The notes under the pieces were generated by a model. That model made no database searches. It saw only the letters and a program-made list of their open reading frames with translations, and was not told the DNA's origin. A stretch of DNA of 64,000 nucleotides from Viola odorata (taxonomy: Eukaryota > Streptophyta > Magnoliopsida > Malpighiales > Violaceae), in NCBI GenBank assembly GCA_963691705.1, contig OY829537.1, forward strand, positions 20,832,078-20,896,077, written 5' to 3'. Positions 21,171-32,770 of the stretch are shown here, piece by piece. Numbering within the stretch: position 1 is the first letter of the stretch; every line of letters begins with the position of its first letter. The position numbers were made by a program, and so were the translations under genes.

Positions 21171-22853
21171 TGGCAGAGCATGATAAAACAGAGGAGGCCT
21201 GGAAAGCAAAGGTAGCAGAATTGGAAGAACAAGTTCGGATTGCTACAGCAGGGTGGAACAAGCTGAAAAAGAATTGATTTTCCGCCCGGTTTTTACCCCT
21301 TTTCTGCTCAAACAGGGGAGTCGTCCTCTTCATCTAATTTTGTTGGTTCTTCCATGCCACCATTATTTACCGGTGAAGGAGTCCATTGGAAATGGCAGCC
21401 CCTTTTCCTTAATACCAACCCCCTCCAGCACAACACGACGGCTATCCCGACCTCTGTAGTTGGCACCACTAGACAAAGCGATACATCTCTTGGTCCTATA
21501 CTGACTGGGCCCACTTTTGATCTCGGCAGGAAAGAGAGCCACGTGGAATCTTAATATTTCCTCTCGCCTCAGAGCCATTTCATCATCCGCCCGAAATCTC
21601 AATATTTCCTCCCGCCTCAGAGTCATTCCACTATCCGCCCAGAATCTCAGTATTTCCTCCCACCTCAGGGCCATTCCACCCAGACCATGATTCCTTTATC
21701 TTCGGGGACTCTACCTCCTGGTGGCATTCTGACATAGCCATTGATTTCTGTTGGGTGTCTGTCGGATGCTAATATGGTGTCATTTAAGTGGAACCGCCAA
21801 GTTTCGACAGGTTGAGCCTGTTAGAAGAGAGACTGAGGGCTATCGAAGGGACTGATCCCTTCAATCCTATAGCACCTATGGACATGTGCATGGTACCGAT
21901 GATAACCATGCCCCCGAAGTTCAAAATCCCTGAATTTGAGAAGTATACTGGGATTCTAAAACTCACCTCAAGGTATACTGCAACAAGATGGCTGAGGTGA
22001 TACAAAACGAGCCCTTGTTGATCCATTTGTTCAGAGAAAGCCTGACCAAGCATGCTCTGACTTGGTATATGAGTCTTGACAAGATGAGGATCAAGACTTG
22101 GAGAGACTTGTCAGATGCCTTCTTTAAGCAATATAAGTTTAACATGGAGGTAGCTCCAGACCGTTCTGACCTGCAGAACCTTGAGAAGAAGGCCGATGAG
22201 TCGGTGAAGGGTTATGCCCAAAGGTGGAGAGAACTCGCTGCCAGAATCTCTCCTCCTCTAAGCGACAAGGAACTTATATCCATTTTCGTGAACACTTTCA
22301 AGGTTCCTTACTACACCCACCTCATCTCCAACTCATCTCCAACTTTTTCAATATAGTCCAGGTAGCAAAAAGAGTTGAGCAAGGAATCAAGTCTAGAAGA
22401 ATCATTGTTTCTGCGCCAGAGGAAACACCCAAGAGACCGCCTATCATGAAGAAAGACGTCAACTTGGTCTCCCACCGACCTGGTCGCAGACAACCTTTCA
22501 CGCCGTCGTGCAACCCACCAAATAATCCGAGCAATCAAAATAAACGAAATGACCACGGGAATCAAGAGTCGCAGTCATTTTTTTCCATCCCTGCAAGGGA
22601 GGTTTATGAGAATCTCTTGGCAGTTGGGCAAATTACGCCCATCCTAACTCAACTAGCGCAACCTCCTTACCCAAAGTGGTATGATTCTAGTGTTGCGTGC
22701 GAATACCATGCTGGAGCTCAGGGCCACACTCTGGAAGACTGTTTGGCCTTTAAAGGAAAGGTTAGGCACTTGATCAAATGCGGACGGTTCACTTTTGAAG
22801 AGTTAGCTGAAGGACCTAACACGACCACCAGCTCTACTCCTACTAGCTCCTAA
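21171..22853 (+). pseudogene. Element D gag, frameshifted
   Basis: ATG 21171 gives MAEHDKTEEAWKAK, a coiled-coil start matching element C MAEQTKTEEAL, but stops after 35 codons. A short tandem repeat (about 51 bp, three units, 21548-21680) sits in the damaged part. The capsid part is readable at 21788-21960, then in another frame at 21988-22356 (ALTWYMSLDKMRIKTWRDL, FFKQYKFNMEVAPDR), and in a third at 22350-22853. That last part includes the Cys-His-His-Cys knuckle CEYHAGAQGHTLEDC. A short direct repeat (CTCATCTCCAA) marks one shift near 22320. It cannot make a working gag. Confidence 0.85.
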
Positions 22854-22931
22854 ATGGTCATTCTCCCAACTCATAACGGACCCATCCTGCTAATTTGTTC
22901 AGTGGCGATGCCCATAATACTTTTGTACATA

Positions 22932-22976
22932 GTCGAGCCTATGACTATAAACCAGGGCGCTTCGTGGGAGGCCACG
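22932..22976 (+). other. Double hairpin just after gag of element D
   Basis: Stem 1 is GTCG-AGCCTA-TGAC (22932-22945, one G-U pair). Stem 2 is CGTGG-GAGG-CCACG (22963-22976). The same two stems, with changed bases but kept pairing, follow gag in element C at almost the same distance (about 79 nt from the stop). Confidence 0.6.
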
Positions 22977-25900
22977 TACGTGTTCTTTTCAGTATTTCTA
23001 CTTTCTTAAATCAAGATTTTGGAATATCTTTTCCTCTGAATTTACTATTTAATTCCCTTTTTTTATTATTATTCTAGATACCGTGAGACTTGAGGGCAAG
23101 TAGGTGAAATGATTGAGCACATTTTACCGGGGGGGCAAAGCATAGAGAGCGATAATTCGCAACCATGAGCTCTGCGCGTCATTCCTACTTTTTCATCGCT
23201 GCGATAAGATAGAGGAGTCCTCCTCTTATCAGAGCCAAATCAACATACTTAATACGGTCTTGTTCTGTGATATGATGACATTTACGCCTTACACTACTCC
23301 TGACTGTAAATTCAAAACTCAACCATGATCAAATCTTTCATGTTTTGAATTTGATCATTACAGACAAGATCTCTCCGTGTACAAACACAATGGTCATACG
23401 GTGAAGATCAATCCTCCAGTTGGTGATCCAGTAAGAAGAGATGTTCATGATTACAATCCCTTGCTACAAAAGCTGGAAGCGTTGGAGCCTCAAAGAAATA
23501 ACTGGTTAGATTCCCCAATAGCAACTTGAATCTCCAGCTGACCGAGGATTATTGTCCATCACTCAAGACGATGTTCAAGCAATATTTCTTGAATATATCA
23601 AAATCATCAGCAATTGGTCATCCCCAACACAGAAGATTTCTCCCCGCCAAGAGCAGCCGAGGAGCGAATCGAGAAAGATGCCAAGATGATTCTTCAATCA
23701 CTACAATGAGCTGGTTTCTTTTAAGAACCTCTTGCATTTGCAAACAACCCTTCTCAAGGTTCATCGTGAGCTCATCTTTCCTCGGTGATCTGACCAAGTC
23801 CAAGAGCGATTCAATTGTTTCTAAGAGTGGATCCTCATGAAGAGGTCGTCCCGTCAATTGCTAGCAAGGTGTTATCATCCAATCATCTAGGAGGTGGCCT
23901 AAGCCTAGAACATTATTCAAGAACTTAATGACCATCCTTCGCGATGTTGTAATTGACTATGAGGGAATCGCTGGAAATGTCTGCAGCAATACTATCATCC
24001 AGTTTGAGTACGGATAATGCTGGATCAGAATCATAAAGTTGATTCCCCGCTGATGAACTTGTCTGATCGTTAACTGCCGCTTGCTGCACACATCCAGAGA
24101 AGTCCACCTTCTTTTCTACCTCCTTAAATTTTAACCATTTGTACAATCATTCAGCATTCATTCCCACATTGGGGGTAAAAAAATTTAATAAATTCTCGTG
24201 AGTGGTCATGCCCTCACATTTTATCTTTAAAATTGTTAAAACTTGTTGAGCTTTATAATTGTGAATAATTTCTTTGAATAAAAATCCACACTACCCCCAT
24301 AATTTTCAAACCTTTCATAGATTGAGTATGTTCATCATTTTAGTGCATCAAGGATAACTTGTACATCCATTTGAAATTGTATAACATGTATGATCTCGCT
24401 TATTTGCTCTTATATCTGCAACATGCTTTAGATGTAAGCAGTCACAAATATATCCCTGTGAGCATTTTGGGCCTTCATGCCTTATCTCTTTCATGAGTGC
24501 AAATGCTAAACTAAGTGCTAGTTAGATTTGTATAATATCCAGGGTACATGCACCATCAGACATGGGATAGCAGTAAGATGACATTGGACTTTGCTCTTTA
24601 CTTCCATAGTTCTTCTGCCTTCTCATTCTTTTGTCTTCAAACACTTATCTTTGCTCCTTATTCAATTCATTTCTTTCATAAGTCACTTGTAAAATCATTC
24701 GTTTCCACTTGAATTCCCTAAATAGTGAGTAGTGCCCAAATGAGGTTGTTAACCGAAGGTAAGGTGCACATCGAACTTAGTCGACGCAAGAGGGGATGCG
24801 AAAACTCCGAGGATTGCTGATGGTCAACGCTGGAAGAAGGCCAAAAAATCAAGACTTGAAGACAGTACTTGTCATGCTCGCAAAAAAAAACAAAACAAAA
24901 GCAAAAGCAAAAGCAAGTACAAAAGATGGTCCTAAGTCAACAAAATGATCTAAAAAAATAGATCATTCCCTGCGAAGATTCAAAAACTGGTGCTCTTCAT
25001 CAACGACAAGTGATGGTCTCAAAAGTAAAAGAGATCATTCCCTGCGAATATTCAAAATCTAGTCCGCTTCGTCAACAACAAATGGTGATCTCAAAGAAGG
25101 AGCATTCCCCCAGCAAAGACTAAGGAACTTGTGCGCTTTGCCTTCGCTGCAACCTTAGTCGAGCATTGCTCATTAAAATCTCTTTTTCTCTCTGCTAAAA
25201 AACACCCTCATTTCTGAACAGATTCTTTCTTCCCATCTTATTTCTGTCTATCCACTTCCTTTCCTTCTCTTGCAAAGTCCTCTTAATTATTAGAAGGCCC
25301 ATACATGTGCATCTTTCACTCGGATTGACATTGCAAATCTGTCTTCTGTGCTATGTTTGTTGTATTTTTATGAGTGTAAACACGTAGCCTTGTTTCTGAG
25401 TGTGAGCGCAAACACCAATGTCCGGTGAGGGTTGCTTACGTCTACATGTTGTGGGAAAGTCTTGTCCTTGAGGTCGTTATCTCATTGGCAAGATACAGAT
25501 GCTTTTCTATACTTGTGTCAAACATGCTTATATGACAGGAAATTGGATGACATGTTCTCCATAAATGCATAAATTTGCTGAACCTTCTCTTGATAGGGAA
25601 GTTGTTTTTATCTTGACATAATGTTGGGGGCAAATCTTAGGGTAGTGTGGGAATACTTTCATACACAGCATATATGATTTGATCTCCTTTTTGTCCATAT
25701 ATCAATTGCTCTCTTTTTCCATCCATCGTTGCTTCGTGTTTGTTTCCTCCCTATTTGCAGGATACATATATGCTTCGGTGGAATCTAACACTGTCATGAA
25801 TCTCCGCCAACAAAACCATCCAATAAACATCCGAATGAAGTATGTTACCACTCCCCAATCAACATCGTGTGGCGGATCACGCTCCCCCACCATCCAATAA

Positions 25901-28018
25901 ACATCCAAATGAAGTACGTTACCACTTCTAATCTACTTCGCATCGCCAACCAAGCATCCGAGCAAAGGTACGTACACCAATATCTGAGCAAAGGTACGTT
26001 CCAATTTATAATTCTGCAATTTACATTTCTGAAAAGCATCCAATTGACATCAGCATCAAGGTTAGTCGTTTTCAAAATTCTTGTTTTTAAATGATGTGAA
26101 ATGTCATGTCCCTCACATTCTGTTTTTAAATGGTGTGAAAGGTCATGTCCCTCACATCCTGTTTTTAAATGATGTGAAGGGTCATATCCCTCATATCCCG
26201 TCTTTTAAAATATTGTGATTGGTCACGTCCCCACAACCTGTCATCGAATTTCCCCACATACATCCTGTCTTCATGTCTTTAAATTTTATAATTTTGCACC
26301 AGTGTCCGGAGAGCGATAGCCTTGCACGAACATGCATTTACATCCTCAGCACCAACATCCCAGCGGGCAGCAGCGTCCGAATGGATTCCTCAACACCAAC
26401 ATCCCAGCAGGCAGCAGCGTCCGAGTGGATTTTTCATCGCCAACTGACCTCGCTATCAGAGATCAACCATGTCTTCGCTATCAGAGACCTCACTATCAAA
26501 GATCAACCACGTCTTCACTATTAGAGACAACCTACCTCGCTATCAGAGATCAACTATGTCTTCGCTATTAGAGACAACCGACCTCACTATCAGAGACAAC
26601 TATCCTCAATATCAGAGATCGTCCTCTCTATCAGAGATCATCAGTCCTCGCTATCAGAGATCGTTCGTCCTCACTATCAGAGATCGTTCGTCCTCGCTAT
26701 CAGAGATCGTTCGTCCTCGCTATCAGAGATCGTTCGTCCTCGCTATCAGAGACAACTATCCTCAATATTAGAGATCATCCTCGCTATCAGAGATCGTCCT
26801 CGCTATCAGAGATCATCAGTCCTCACTATCAGATACCGTCCTCACTATCAGAGATCGTCCGTCCTCGCTATCAGAGATCATCAATCCTCGCTATCAGAGA
26901 TCGTGCTCGCTATGAGAGATCGTCCAACCTCGCTATCAGAGATCAACCATGTCCTCGCTATCAGAGATAATCCATCCTCGCTATCAGAGACCCATCTCCC
27001 TCAATATCAGAGCTCATCCTCAATATCAGAGACCATCCTCAATATCTGAGAAGACCAATCCATCCTCAATATCCGAGAAGACCAGCCATCCTCACTATCC
27101 GAGAAGACCAACCATCCTCGCTATCAGAGACCCATCTCCCTCAATATCATAGCTCATCCTCAATATCAGAGACCATCCTCAATATCTGAGAAGACCAATC
27201 CATCCTCGTTATCAGAGAAGACCATCCATTCTCGCTATCCGAGAAGACCATCCATCCTCGATTCACAGAAGACTATCCGTCCTCACTATCCGAGATGACA
27301 AATCCGCCCTATCCAAGAAGATCAACATTTTCCCAACATTCCAAGCAAAGGTACGTTACAATCATCATTTACAATTCTGCAATTTACATTTTCCCTCACT
27401 ATCAGAGTAATCATAATTTACAATTTTACAATTTACATTTTCCCTCACTATCAGAGTAATCATCATTTATAATTCTGCAATTTACATTTTCCTCATTATC
27501 AGAGTAGTCGCCATTTACATTTCTGCATTTCTGCATTCTCCCTCAATATCAGAGTAGTCTGCACTTATATTCCTGTAACTTGCATTAAAATTTATGCACT
27601 GCATCCCTTTTAAATTCCCGACATATCATTCTGCATTTTCAAAACCATCAGTGATGGACTACGAGTACTACCCTCACCGGAGCTGAGTTTACATTTTCTG
27701 CATTGACGTCCGACAATTGCGGTGTCCCCGTTCGGATCTCAAGTTTATATTTCTGCAATTTACTTCCCTGCATCAGCGTAAGGTTGCGAGTACTGCCCTC
27801 GCCCGGACGTGACTTTACTTCCAACACCAACACAAGGGACTACAAGTACTACCCTCGCCCAAAGCAGAATTTACCAATCGCTCAACTCCTAGGTAAGTCT
27901 GCATTTAAATTCCGCATCATTTTCAAAACCATCGATGGCACAGGAGCAACCATCTTTACTGCTCATCAAAAATCTCGGTTACACCTTGTTTTTTTATAAG
28001 ATAGTAAAGAGGGGCAAC
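22977..28018 (+). other. Element D 3' non-coding region
   Basis: No protein family was recognised. Contents: 24420-24600 and 25290-25450 are two blocks (reverse-complement of plus) shared with element C and the Athila copy. Between them is an A-rich tract at 24885-24920. 25679-25800 matches element C 51745-51870 and includes a splice-acceptor-like TATTTGCAG. Repeats: about 25805-25960 (CCAATAAACATCC units), 26082-26240 (four 38-bp units with CATGTCCCTCACA) and 26440-27330 (many CTCGCTATCAGAGATC units). The PPT is at 28005-28018. Confidence 0.6.
26440..27330 (+). repeat. Short tandem repeat array of element D
   Basis: Irregular units of about 20-35 bp built on CTCGCTATCAGAGATC with variable linkers (GTTCGTC, ATCAGTC, AAGACCAATC). 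Frames through it give repetitive peptides only. The upstream phrase GTCCGGAGAGCGATAGCC (26297-26320 region) is the unit core of the element C array. Confidence 0.85.
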
Positions 28019-28517
28019 TGTTGCTACTCGAATTTTGATTTTTAAATTTGTCGTCAAAGCGTTTTTCACATTTGTCATCATCAATTTTCTAAAAGCATAT
28101 TTCCATTTATTCTCGTCAATCTGTTATTTATTTTTACGCTTCATGTCATCTAAATTTTATTCCATAGTTTTTTCACATTTTTATCGCTTTTTCCGTTCGA
28201 GCTCGTATCGGTTCCGAGTAAAATTCTTGAAATCAAGGGTTGAACATTTTCGCTCTTTAGCTACTTATTTTTTATTATTATTTTAACTCGCGCCATTTCG
28301 TTCAATCTTTATCTTAGCATTTTTTCTGTTCGAACTTTTGTCACTTATAAGCGAATTTTTATTGAGCGATACAGCGAACTTTTCGTCGCTCACTGTATGC
28401 TAATTATTTCAGCTTATTTTATTCTACGTTTTAGCAATTTCGGTTTGAGTTTTTATCCATTTTCAGGCGAAATTGCTAGTATCGCCGGATTGAACCAGAA
28501 AATCAAAGGGAGAGTCA
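28019..28517 (+). repeat. Truncated 3' LTR of element D
   Basis: Similarity to 18188-18690 runs from TGTTGCTACTCG to GGGAGAGTCA and then stops. The remaining 1.7 kb of LTR is absent. The break lies 68 bp from the stop codon of the CYB561 gene. Confidence 0.85.
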
Positions 28518-28584
28518 TAATCACACCCCTAATTAGCAAATGATTAAGGGAATAATTGGGGTAATATTAATTAATTAATTAAAT

Positions 28585-29574
28585 TCAGACGTAACGGGCA
28601 AGAGCAACGGTGAGATCAACGAAGATGCCAAAGAGGAGAATTGAGAGTCCGAGGAAGTTTACGAGACGAGACTCCTTGCCTTGCTGCAAATCCACCAATC
28701 CTGTTAGTGCTGCGCATATTGCCATGAAGAACAGTGCCCTGCCACCGCACACGTGCCACGGCAGCATCCTTGCTCTCTTTGCGGGCTCTTTATTCAACAG
28801 GAACGTCAACAATCCAAATATCCACTAGAACCAAAAATAAATAAAAACAAAAATATATTGTTAGGCTTAAAAATATTTCAAATTCTTCGTAAAAAAATTC
28901 AGCGCGATAATTTATAATGGGGACACCTGCAAGCCGAACAAGACGAAGGTGGCTAGGCCAATCCAAGAGTGTAAGGTGTAGAGGTCCATTGCGTGAACCA
29001 TATCATGATACTTGAAAACAGCACAAATTCCAGTAATCCCAAGGCATATAGCAACAAGGTGGAGACCCATATGAATATACTTCTGCGTTGGATGTGTAGA
29101 CGGCACCGTTTTGAACGCCATCATCGCTACATGCAAAAAAGACTCGCGATCAGCTCAGCGGTACCTTCTACAACGTATGGAATCGAGTATTACTCATTCT
29201 AATCTCTACGTAATTACTTTATATTTCATGACAAGTAAAGGAAAAAAAGAAGTTAATTGTATACGTACCTTCACCCACAAGAAATATGAATCCACAGAAC
29301 ATTAGGAATGGATGAACCTGCACCCAATTATTGTCGTTGGAGAGAAATTATTAATTACTAGGAGAATTAAACAATAGTAAATTAACAAGGAAATTAATGA
29401 TTTAATTACATTCAAGACGCGATACGGATTGTATGAATGGTACTCAATTCCTTCACGAAAATGAAGGAGCCAAACGAGCATGAGAATGAATGATAAGACG
29501 CCGAAGGCATGTGCGACTATGGTCAGACGAGAGGCCGGTCGCCTGTATCTGTATGTTACTACTTCAGTATGCAT
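28585..29574 (-). CDS. CYB561: Cytochrome b561 (transmembrane ascorbate ferrireductase), 4 exons, 217 aa
   Basis: Exons on minus: 29574-29410, 29317-29269, 29126-28927 and 28824-28585. All introns are GT-AG and the frame is continuous to TGA. Start [13 protein letters not shown]. Cytochrome b561 passes electrons from cytosolic ascorbate across a membrane to monodehydroascorbate or ferric iron, using two hemes. The four heme histidines are predicted at H57 (VHPFLMF), H90 (KYIHMGLH), H124 (LHSWIG) and H162 (MLPWHVCGG), with the 33/34/38 spacing of the family. Motifs KTVPSTH and [14 protein letters not shown] are present, and about six hydrophobic helices are visible. Length is normal. The loop after AALTGL is slightly short. 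This is the only intact cellular gene here. The other b561 fragment at 1507-1680 suggests a former cluster. Confidence 0.93.
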
Positions 29575-29740
29575 TGTTGTGTAATTTGTAGGAAGAAGGT
29601 GGAAATTAACTAGAAATTAATTAAAGCAATTAGATGATGAAATCAGGGGATTAGTGATTAATTAATTAATCAAGTAATCAAGGTGTAGAATGTGGTAATT
29701 AGTGGCAATCCGTATGAAAGCTAGCGTTGATGAGTGACTT

Positions 29741-29750
29741 CTTATATATT
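29741..29750 (-). promoter_or_regulatory. TATA box of CYB561
   Basis: The minus strand reads AATATATAAG, about 170 nt upstream of the ATG. No better TATA match lies between it and the gene. The region up to 30192 holds no other gene. Confidence 0.55.
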
Positions 29751-29920
29751 GGAGTTTCTTTCTTTAACAAAGATGAAAGCTACTAGCTAGGGATTACTTC
29801 ACTACCTAGGTTTGGTATATCTCTTGCTTGCTAAAATATGTTTGTGTATAATTAAGTTGAGAATGCTTTGTCCATGGGAAAGCATATCCCATCGCTTTTT
29901 CTTTTTTCCATTTTCCACAT

Positions 29921-29951
<31 letters not shown>

Positions 29952-30192
29952 TGGAGGAAGGTCCACTCTAGTACTTAATTTTATGGTACTTAAGGTGTTC
30001 TATATATCTATCGTCCAACTATTAATAAAGAGGTTATATATGAGGTTGATGATAATAGGTAAGAATCATCCAACTAATAGAGCGTCAACAGTCAAATTAG
30101 GAAGACTAGCGCAGATAAGAACAAGTAGTCTAGTGTAAGGCTTTAAGCCCACTTTCTAAAATATAAAATAAAAATTAAGTAAACCTAACTCG
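29751..30192. other. CYB561 upstream region
   Basis: AT-rich, with a pyrimidine run and ATT microsatellite (29895-29950). No gene or repeat was recognised. Likely promoter-distal sequence of CYB561 and 3' flank of the inhibitor pseudogene. Confidence 0.4.
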
Positions 30193-32656
30193 TTAGGGTG
30201 GTACAGCCGAGGTGTCGTGCGCATCATTGTTCCCTTTGGATAGGGATGGCAATAGGGCGGGTAAGCAATATCCATACCCTTACCAGTAAATTTGCGGGTA
30301 ATTTATACTCACACCCGCATCCATATGGAGTGGGTAAAAGAAGAGTAATTATACCCGCGGATAACCCGCAAATTTGGTTGAATTTTAAATTTCAATCAAA
30401 TTAATATATATAAAAAATCAATCTAATTTAATAACAATACCACATAATAATACGATACACTAATCCAACATGATAATCCATAATAATCTTATTACCAACC
30501 ATCACCTCATACATTACTTCTTTGTCTCTTTTTTCTTGATTTCAAATTGGAGTTGTCTTCTTCTTCTTCTTCTAGTGTTGTTTGTGTGGATGATTGATTT
30601 CAATTGGATTGGAACTTGATATGGGTGTAGGTGTACCAATACTAGAAATTAGAAGATTGGAACTTCCACAAATGTACCACTATGTGAAACCGGAGGATAT
30701 GAATTTGTCTCCACTATAGGCTCACTTTCTTGATTTTTTATTATATCTACAAACAAAAAAATACAAAGATAAGCAAAGTTCTGCTCTAATTAAATAAATT
30801 GACAAAGTGAAACAGCACACAGCAATTACTGAAGTTTGTCCATGAAATAATTTCATACACCAAATGTGAATCTTACCTATTTTTTGAGATTCAGTAGTGT
30901 CAATATTTCTTTTCTTAATTCAAGATGCTCTGCACAAATAGCTTTTGTTGGCACTCTTGGTTTTAAACTAACCTGTTAAAGGAAAATTCATGGTATTATA
31001 TTTGATTTCTCAAAAAGAATCATAAAAGGAGTTGTAAAATGATTTAATGAAGTGAGAAATACATAATGAAGGGATGAAGCTTATGTAGTAAGGGGAACAA
31101 AACTAGTTACTAATATTTTAAACCAGGGACGGATACCTGGGCTCAGCCAAAAATAACCATTATATTCTGATCAAAGTAAAAGATAATACTAGAATAGTTG
31201 TAGTTAGCAGAATAGTTTCCTCGGCCACCCCTTGCTCCTCGATCTTGTGTGTGTGATAACTGTAATGATATAATCACCATATTATGTAACAATTTATGTG
31301 TCATCCTTCATTTATAGGAGAAGCACTACCAATTAAATAGAAAATAATATAACATTTAATTTTGAAAAATTAGATTTATCAGAATAAGTAGGAAAAGTAG
31401 TGACAAGGAACTGAAAACGCTAGAAGGTAAGTAATTTCTTAAATAAAAACACATATTGGTATATTACCTACGTTTTCCTGTCCTTCTTCTTCTTCTTCAC
31501 CTCATGGAATGTATCTACCACAGCAGAACTTAACATTCAGTAAAAGGAAACTACCAGGCATGATTGTCAAAAAAATCAATCTCAACTTATACTCTTGCAC
31601 AAGATATTTCATATTATTGAGGCTAAGCTTTAAATCACCACAAGGTAATTGAATTACATTGGCTAAAAATAAAACATTTACTGGATCAAAGGGATAAGTT
31701 TTTCAGTTCTATATTTGCAAAAATTAAAATAATTCTCTTAGTTTTTTTCAAAAATAAGACAAGCTAGAGGAATTCTCTTTTAAACCCACAAAAACCTCCA
31801 GCAACAAAACCTAAAATTAACTTCAAAGCAACTAGAATACATGATTAAAATAATTTTGAACTGAATAACAAGGAAAAACAACATTAAGGATTCAGGAAAC
31901 AAACCCCAAGATCTTGCAATGTTTGCTCAACATGCTTGATAGTCTAAAGTCCTGCAAACTTCAGTAAGTGTTGTGTTGGCCGCGACGACTACGAGAGACA
32001 GAGAGAGAGCTGCGAGAGAGACAGAGAGAGTGATTTTGTTGCTGTAATGGTCTACCCTAATGACCTTCCTGTTGGATTTATTGTCAAAACGATGTCGTCA
32101 CCGTTTTGGTATAAAAATTATATATTATATATTGAATTAATTATATATTAAAATATATTATATATATTGCGGGTATTTAGTGCGGGTATTGGAGCGGGTA
32201 AGCACTATTCATATCCACATCTATACCCACACTTTACGGGTGCGGGTAATACCCACCCACAATTGCGGGTATTGGGTAGGTATCCATATCCGCAAGCGAA
32301 ATTGTCATCCCTACCCTTGGATTCGTAAGAATTGGCCTTTGCACCCTGTTCAGCAAATTTGTAGTTACCGAAACCCAAGGCTTATGTGGCCTCAGGTATA
32401 TCGGCCGTCAGAATCGTATCGTAAAAATGAGCATAAGAACTCAACGGTTTGGATAGGTCGGGTGTGGTTCGAATCAGCTGCTTGATGACGTTAGCAATTG
32501 TGGTGGCTTTAGCTTTGAGTAGGTCAACCATTATGAGTCCGAGAGCAGCAACATATACGGCGACGCATTTTGGGTCAGATTTGAGTGAAGAGATGAAGAG
32601 ATAGGGAATGGTGTTTGGCTGCAAGTTTTTTGGATCAATCCAGCATCGGACTGAAC
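30193..32656 (-). pseudogene. Plant invertase/pectin methylesterase inhibitor (PMEI) pseudogene, split by a hAT element
   Basis: On minus from 32656: LIQKTCSQTPFP, then a frame shift to YLFISSLKSDPK, LKAKATTIANVIKQL, LSSYAHFYDTILTADIPEA, a TAA where a Gln is expected, and GNYKFAEQGAKANSYES. These are the helices of a PMEI-domain inhibitor, a secreted protein that blocks pectin methylesterase or invertase in the cell wall. The reading resumes beyond the inserted element with a few codons to a TAA near 30195. Lesions: start and signal peptide cut off by the hAT at 32657, frameshift near 32610, TAA near 32384, 2.07-kb insertion. The Cys of the usual LSSCAE motif is Tyr. Not functional. Confidence 0.8.
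30241..32313 (-). mobile_element. Non-autonomous hAT element (2073 bp) inside the PMEI pseudogene
   Basis: Ends are TAGGGATGGCAAT and ATTGTCATCCCTA, an inverted repeat with one mismatch. Both subterminal regions are full of GCGGGTA/TACCCGC motifs. Flanks CCTTTGGA (30233-30240) and CCCTTGGA (32314-32321) are an 8-bp target duplication with one difference. No complete transposase is present. Near 30500-30590 the minus strand reads NLKSRKKRQRSNV before a stop, similar to the basic N-terminus before the BED finger of hAT transposases. This looks like an internal-deletion derivative. GA-rich minisatellite-like sequence lies at 31990-32030. Confidence 0.82.
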
Positions 32657-32770
32657 CAGTGACAGATCCAACCCAGGCCATGGTGTGGGCTAATACCCCC
32701 CTGGCCCAATCCAAAAAAAAAATTTACCCAACCCGTAAATCCTTAACAGAGACACATACACATTTGGGCC

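Larger units (their letters stand above)
18188..28517 (+). mobile_element. Element D: gag-only (pol-less) Ogre-like LTR retrotransposon, 3' truncated
   Basis: 5' LTR 18188-20364, PBS TTTGGCGACTTCACT, a leader of about 800 bp, a decayed gag (21171-22853), 5.2 kb of non-coding DNA with several tandem repeats, PPT (AAAGAGGGGCAAC) and the first 499 bp of the 3' LTR (28019-28517). No protease, RT, RNase H or integrase motif is seen in any frame after gag. It resembles element C in order and in many non-coding blocks, but the LTR sequence and length differ. Such gag-bearing, pol-lacking LTR elements are known in plants as TR-GAG elements. Inserted into the Athila remnant. Confidence 0.85.

Noticed and set aside
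23526..23840. Plus-strand ORF of 104 codons in element D
   Set aside because: No similarity to any family and no counterpart in element C; treated as chance.
26219..27152. Repetitive ORFs rich in RYQRS and LSEI
   Set aside because: Translated tandem repeat in several frames; no start context and no conservation expected.
29812..30138. ORF of 108 codons upstream of CYB561
   Set aside because: Phe/Tyr-rich from T-rich DNA and a microsatellite; no domain.
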